Assembly: GCA_020428115.1 (NCBI GenBank)
Contig: JAGQNJ010000033.1
Span: 1 to 6,888 of the forward strand
Source: Candidatus Saccharimonadota bacterium
Lineage (GTDB): Bacteria; Patescibacteriota; Saccharimonadia; Saccharimonadales; JAGQNJ01
Direction of reading: 5' to 3'
DNA length: 6,888 bases
Position numbers and translations under genes: made by a program. Below, piece by piece: positions 4,135-6,888 of the stretch. The notes beneath the pieces are model-generated. The model did not search any database. It saw only the letters and a list, made by a program, of their open reading frames with translations, and was not told the origin of the DNA. Position 1 is the first letter of the stretch; each line of letters opens with the position of its first letter.

Positions 4135-6060
4135 ATGCGGTTTTATGAGGTTTGGATAGCAAGTCAGAAGTACCACAGTGCTTTACCACTAACATATACC
4201 AGTGAGGAGAAGCTGCTCCCTGGAGATATAGTTGAAGTGCCTCTCAAAAACACTATTGTGTCTGCGGTAATTTATCGCGAACAGACTACGAAACCAACAT
4301 TTGATGCAAAGCCCATTGTTCGGTGTATTGGCCCCAATATCGGAAAAAATCTTGAGCTATTGTTGTGGTTGTTACAATACTACCCTGCTCCGAGTGGTAT
4401 CATCACGAGCCTTTTTGTGCCATCGAGTTTCCCGAAGAAACTAGATATCCATGCAACCCGTGACATAAGACATAACCCCCCTTCCAGCCAGCTTACCCAG
4501 GACCAAGCTCGTGTGCTCAGGTCTATAAAACAGTGTACGCCACCAACGACTATCCTGCTTCACGGGGAAACAGGCACAGGCAAAACACGTGTGTATATTG
4601 AGCTTGCGATGCAGGCAATCACGACGGGAAAATCTGCATTGATTTTGACTCCTGAGATTGGACTTACCCCGCAGCTACAGGCAATGTTCGCGGCAACATT
4701 CAGCGGCTCTATCTATACCATTCACTCAAAACTCACCCCTGCTCAACGTCGTGAACAATGGCTATCCATTGCATCGAGCACCAAACCCGTTATTGTGCTC
4801 GGACCACGATCGGCTTTGTTTGCACCAATCAAAAAATTGGGAATTATTGTTCTCGATGAAGCACACGACCAAAGCTATAAGCAAGATCAAGCACCCTACT
4901 ATCTAGCAACTCGCGTCGCTACAAAACTCGCCCTGTTACATCGCTCAATCTGCGTACTCGGAAGTGCAACACCACTAGTGAGTGACTACTACCGACTCTC
5001 GCAGCACAAAATGCCTGTTTTGCGCATGAAGCAAAAAGTGCACAGCACCCCTGCGCCACAGATTACAGTAGTAGATGCACGGGTTAAAAAGCAATTTACT
5101 AAATCACATATACTATCTGATCAACTACTTGAGGGGCTTCAAGCTACAATTAATAAAAAACAACAGGCTCTTGTATTTATCAATCGACGTGGCACGGCGC
5201 GTTTTGTTAGCTGCGAAAAATGTGCGTGGGAGGCTCGCTGCCCAAACTGTGATGTGCCACTTACGTATCATAAAGATGATCATGTTCTGCGATGCCACAT
5301 ATGTAACCATCGAGATTCCGCTCCCAGTGTTTGTCCGCGCTGTGACAGTACTAATCTTCTTTTCAAAACTGCGGGTTCTAAAGCTGTTATTGACGAGCTC
5401 CATCGCTTATTCCCAGAAGTCCGCATAGAACGCTTCGATAGTGACAACAAAAAGGGTGAAAGCCTCACACAGCAGTACGCAAGTCTACAAAATGGCGATA
5501 TCGATATTATGGTTGGTACTCAAATGCTCGCCAAGGGACTTGATATTCCAGGCCTTACTTTTGTTGGTATTCCATTTGCAGATAGCAGTCTGCAATTACC
5601 CGATTTCACCGCAGATGAACAAACCTTCCAATTGATTACGCAGGTTATCGGTAGAACAGGCCGCCGTAACAAACAAGGTCATATCGTCATTCAGACGTAT
5701 AATCCAGACAATGTCGTCCTTAAGGCAGCGCTCGGTAAAGATTGGGATAGCTTTTATACTCAACAACTTACAGAACGGCATCAGTTTAATCTTCCGCCCT
5801 TCACCTATTTACTCAAGCTCAAATGTATCAAGAAGAAAGCGCAAACTGCAGAACAAGCTGCAAAACTACTGGCCGCCAAGCTGTCTCGTGATGGTTCTCT
5901 GCAAATACTGGGGCCATCACCTGCATTTTATAGCAAAGTTGCCGGAGCATACCAGTGGCAAATCATAGTCAAAGCCGCAAAGAGGCACGATCTTCTACGC
6001 GTTATTGATACCTTACCTACTGGTTGGCGATACGATATCGACCCCACCAATCTCATGTAG
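4135..6060 (+). CDS. priA: Primosomal protein N' (PriA), replication restart helicase
   Basis: PriA is the 3'-5' superfamily 2 helicase that recognises stalled or collapsed forks and starts reloading of the replicative helicase. The 641-aa product (E. coli about 730) carries a reduced N-terminal 3'-DNA-binding domain (about 1-105), then Walker A GETGTGKT (144-151), LTPEIGLTPQ (171-180), DEAH (241-244) and GSATP (276-280). The PriA zinc insert follows with all eight cysteines: C360, C363, C369, C372, C387, C390, C400 and C403. The second helicase lobe has GTQMLAKGLD (461-470), LPDF (488-491) and QVIGRTGR (503-510; usually QVAGRAGR). The C-terminal domain has PPF (554-556), GPSPA and QWQIIVKA, ending DIDPTNLM. 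All catalytic and zinc residues are intact, so it should be active. It heads the plus-strand block, 41 bp before def, in the common priA-def-fmt order. Confidence 0.98.
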   Translation: MRFYEVWIASQKYHSALPLTYTSEEKLLPGDIVEVPLKNTIVSAVIYREQTTKPTFDAKPIVRCIGPNIGKNLELLLWLLQYYPAPSGIITSLFVPSSFPKKLDIHATRDIRHNPPSSQLTQDQARVLRSIKQCTPPTTILLHGETGTGKTRVYIELAMQAITTGKSALILTPEIGLTPQLQAMFAATFSGSIYTIHSKLTPAQRREQWLSIASSTKPVIVLGPRSALFAPIKKLGIIVLDEAHDQSYKQDQAPYYLATRVATKLALLHRSICVLGSATPLVSDYYRLSQHKMPVLRMKQKVHSTPAPQITVVDARVKKQFTKSHILSDQLLEGLQATINKKQQALVFINRRGTARFVSCEKCAWEARCPNCDVPLTYHKDDHVLRCHICNHRDSAPSVCPRCDSTNLLFKTAGSKAVIDELHRLFPEVRIERFDSDNKKGESLTQQYASLQNGDIDIMVGTQMLAKGLDIPGLTFVGIPFADSSLQLPDFTADEQTFQLITQVIGRTGRRNKQGHIVIQTYNPDNVVLKAALGKDWDSFYTQQLTERHQFNLPPFTYLLKLKCIKKKAQTAEQAAKLLAAKLSRDGSLQILGPSPAFYSKVAGAYQWQIIVKAAKRHDLLRVIDTLPTGWRYDIDPTNLM

Positions 6061-6066
6061 TTAAGT

Positions 6067-6094
6067 TTTACTACTGGGTTAGATAGGATATAAT
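6067..6094 (+). promoter_or_regulatory. Promoter for def-fmt, predicted to give a leaderless mRNA
   Basis: A perfect -10 TATAAT (6089-6094) ends 7 nt (TCGGCGC) before the def ATG at 6102. The best -35 match is TTTACT (6067-6072, 4/6) with a 16-bp spacer, so this side is weaker. An in-frame TAG at 6084-6086 rules out an earlier start. No Shine-Dalgarno lies at a usable distance. def and fmt could thus be transcribed both from here and by read-through from priA, since the 41-bp gap has no terminator. Confidence 0.5.
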
Positions 6095-6101
6095 TCGGCG
6101 C

Positions 6102-6683
6102 ATGACTGCAACACGCAAAGACATAATTACTCTTCCAAACCCCCACCTTCGCCAACGCTCAAAAAAAATTGGCGTTATCACCGACGAGATTAGAGCAATT
6201 ATCGCTGATATGGAAGCCGCAACGCTTGATTGGGAAGACAGTCGCAAGCACGAAGTGGGCGTAGCTTTGGCAGCCGTTCAGATTGATAAGCTCCTCCGCA
6301 TCGTAGTAATCCGCGAAGACCTTGACGACAAAAAGAACCGTACATTCAGAGTGTTTATTAACCCTGTTATTACGAAAAAAGAAGGTAAAATTGTTAAAGA
6401 TTACGAAGGCTGCCTAAGTATTAAAGATATCTACGGTAAAGTACCTCGATACTCGAAGATACGTGTTAAGGCGCTCGGTCTTGATGGTGACGAATTTAGG
6501 GTTACTATTGAGGGCTTCATGGCTCGTGTATTTCAACACGAAATCGACCATACCAATGGTATTGTTTTTATCGACCACATCAAGGAAAATCCTCAGGCAT
6601 TTTATCGACTCGGAGATGATGGGAAGCTCGAAGAGTTAAATTATGAAAAAGAAATCAAAGATAATGCCAGCCTCTGGAGCTAA
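6102..6683 (+). CDS. def: Peptide deformylase
   Basis: Def is the metal-dependent hydrolase that removes the formyl group from the initiating methionine of nascent proteins at the ribosome exit. The 193-aa product contains the three family motifs: motif 1 GVALAAVQ (53-60; usually GxGLAAxQ, so its second Gly is Ala), motif 2 EGCLS (102-106) with metal ligand C104, and motif 3 QHEIDH (145-150) with metal ligands H146 and H150 and catalytic E147. After motif 3 the usual Leu is Thr (HTNGI). There is an acidic insertion before motif 1 (about 42-51) and a C-terminal extension of roughly 40 residues past HEIDH, with the charged stretch GDDGKLEELNYEKEIKD. The catalytic set is complete, so activity is expected. 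It sits between priA and fmt and its 3' end overlaps the start of fmt. Confidence 0.97.
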   Translation: MTATRKDIITLPNPHLRQRSKKIGVITDEIRAIIADMEAATLDWEDSRKHEVGVALAAVQIDKLLRIVVIREDLDDKKNRTFRVFINPVITKKEGKIVKDYEGCLSIKDIYGKVPRYSKIRVKALGLDGDEFRVTIEGFMARVFQHEIDHTNGIVFIDHIKENPQAFYRLGDDGKLEELNYEKEIKDNASLWS

Positions 6684-6888
6684 AAATACGATTGTTTTCA
6701 TGGGTAGTGGCCCGGTTGCTGCTTTGTCATTAGCGTTCCTGTGTAAACACTTTACTGTAGAGGCAGTCGTTACCAAGTCAAAACCACCACATCATTCGGC
6801 TGCTGCGCCTGTTGAAGATATCGCAAAAAGCCGCAAACGACCTATCCAGTTTGCCAATAGCAAGCAAGAACTTGATGACTTATTAACA
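6664..6888 (+). CDS. fmt: Methionyl-tRNA formyltransferase (N-terminal part, cut by window edge)
   Basis: Fmt uses 10-formyltetrahydrofolate to formylate Met-tRNA(fMet) before initiation. Only about 75 codons are present. The N-terminus KNTIVFMGSGPVAALSLAFL (7-26) matches the first strand and loop of the formyltransferase Rossmann fold, followed by VEAVVTKSKPPHHSAAAPVEDIA (31-53), which corresponds to the usual VVAVVTQPD...PVKELA region, and then RPIQF. The common GTPEFA is replaced by GSGPVAA, a divergent form I associate with Saccharibacteria; the formyl-transfer residues lie further on and cannot be checked. Two in-frame ATGs are possible, 6643 and 6664 (in-frame TAA at 6637-6639). The second is preferred because it gives the usual short lead before VFMG. 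Either way the gene overlaps def (20 or 41 nt) in another frame, implying coupled translation. Position after def strongly supports the call. Confidence 0.87.
   Translation, partial: MPASGAKNTIVFMGSGPVAALSLAFLCKHFTVEAVVTKSKPPHHSAAAPVEDIAKSRKRPIQFANSKQELDDLLT

Noticed and set aside
5125..5403. Minus-strand open frames inside priA (5125-5403, 5280-5468, 5596-5781)
   Set aside because: They are antisense to the intact zinc and helicase domains of PriA and show no family pattern or start signals.
1..6888. CRISPR array, tRNA/rRNA gene, insertion sequence, toxin-antitoxin or defence system
   Set aside because: No spaced repeats, cloverleaf, transposase motifs or unknown multi-gene cassette were found. 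The window is filled by recognised housekeeping genes and one small regulator.

Overview
The window is a compact stretch of bacterial chromosome with almost no non-coding DNA; the largest gene-free gap is about 100 bp. Ten genes can be read. The protein variants point to the Candidate Phyla Radiation, most likely Candidatus Saccharibacteria (TM7): an Fmt beginning VFMGSGPVAA instead of the usual GTPEFA, a short-LID adenylate kinase, a trimmed PriA and a peptide deformylase with motif 1 GVALAAVQ. TGA is a normal stop here (yqeY and adk both end in TGA inside ATGA overlaps), which argues against the recoded SR1/Gracilibacteria. The lineage call rests on remembered family resemblance, not on a search.

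Left block, minus strand, in transcription order: a small winged-helix regulator (4039-3749), rpsU for ribosomal protein bS21 (3685-3470), yqeY (3469-3011), adk (3014-2472), map (2475-1729), ftsA (1681-437) and the 5' part of ftsZ (335-1, running off the window). Genes rpsU to map are packed end to end: rpsU and yqeY abut as TAA|ATG, and yqeY/adk and adk/map overlap by ATGA. ftsA and ftsZ follow after 47 and 101 bp, each with its own apparent promoter. The adk-map pair, usually in the ribosomal protein operon near secY, here joins rpsU-yqeY to the division genes.

Right block, plus strand: priA (4135-6060), def (6102-6683) and the 5' part of fmt (6664 to the edge), the widely conserved priA-def-fmt order. 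The two blocks diverge from one 95-bp region (4040-4134) that carries back-to-back promoters with overlapping -35 boxes beside the regulator gene.

Together the genes cover N-terminal methionine metabolism (Fmt formylates initiator Met-tRNA, Def removes the formyl group, Map removes the methionine), ribosome assembly (bS21), nucleotide balance (Adk), replication restart (PriA) and Z-ring assembly (FtsA, FtsZ).

No mobile element, CRISPR array, tRNA or unknown multi-gene system is visible. The most notable signal is regulatory. At ftsA, rpsU, priA and def, a near-consensus -10 box ends exactly 6 or 7 nt before the start codon, with no Shine-Dalgarno sequence and, at rpsU, priA and def, an in-frame stop close upstream. 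This predicts leaderless mRNAs at four of the six promoters found; ftsZ in contrast has a short leader with an AAGGGG ribosome binding site.
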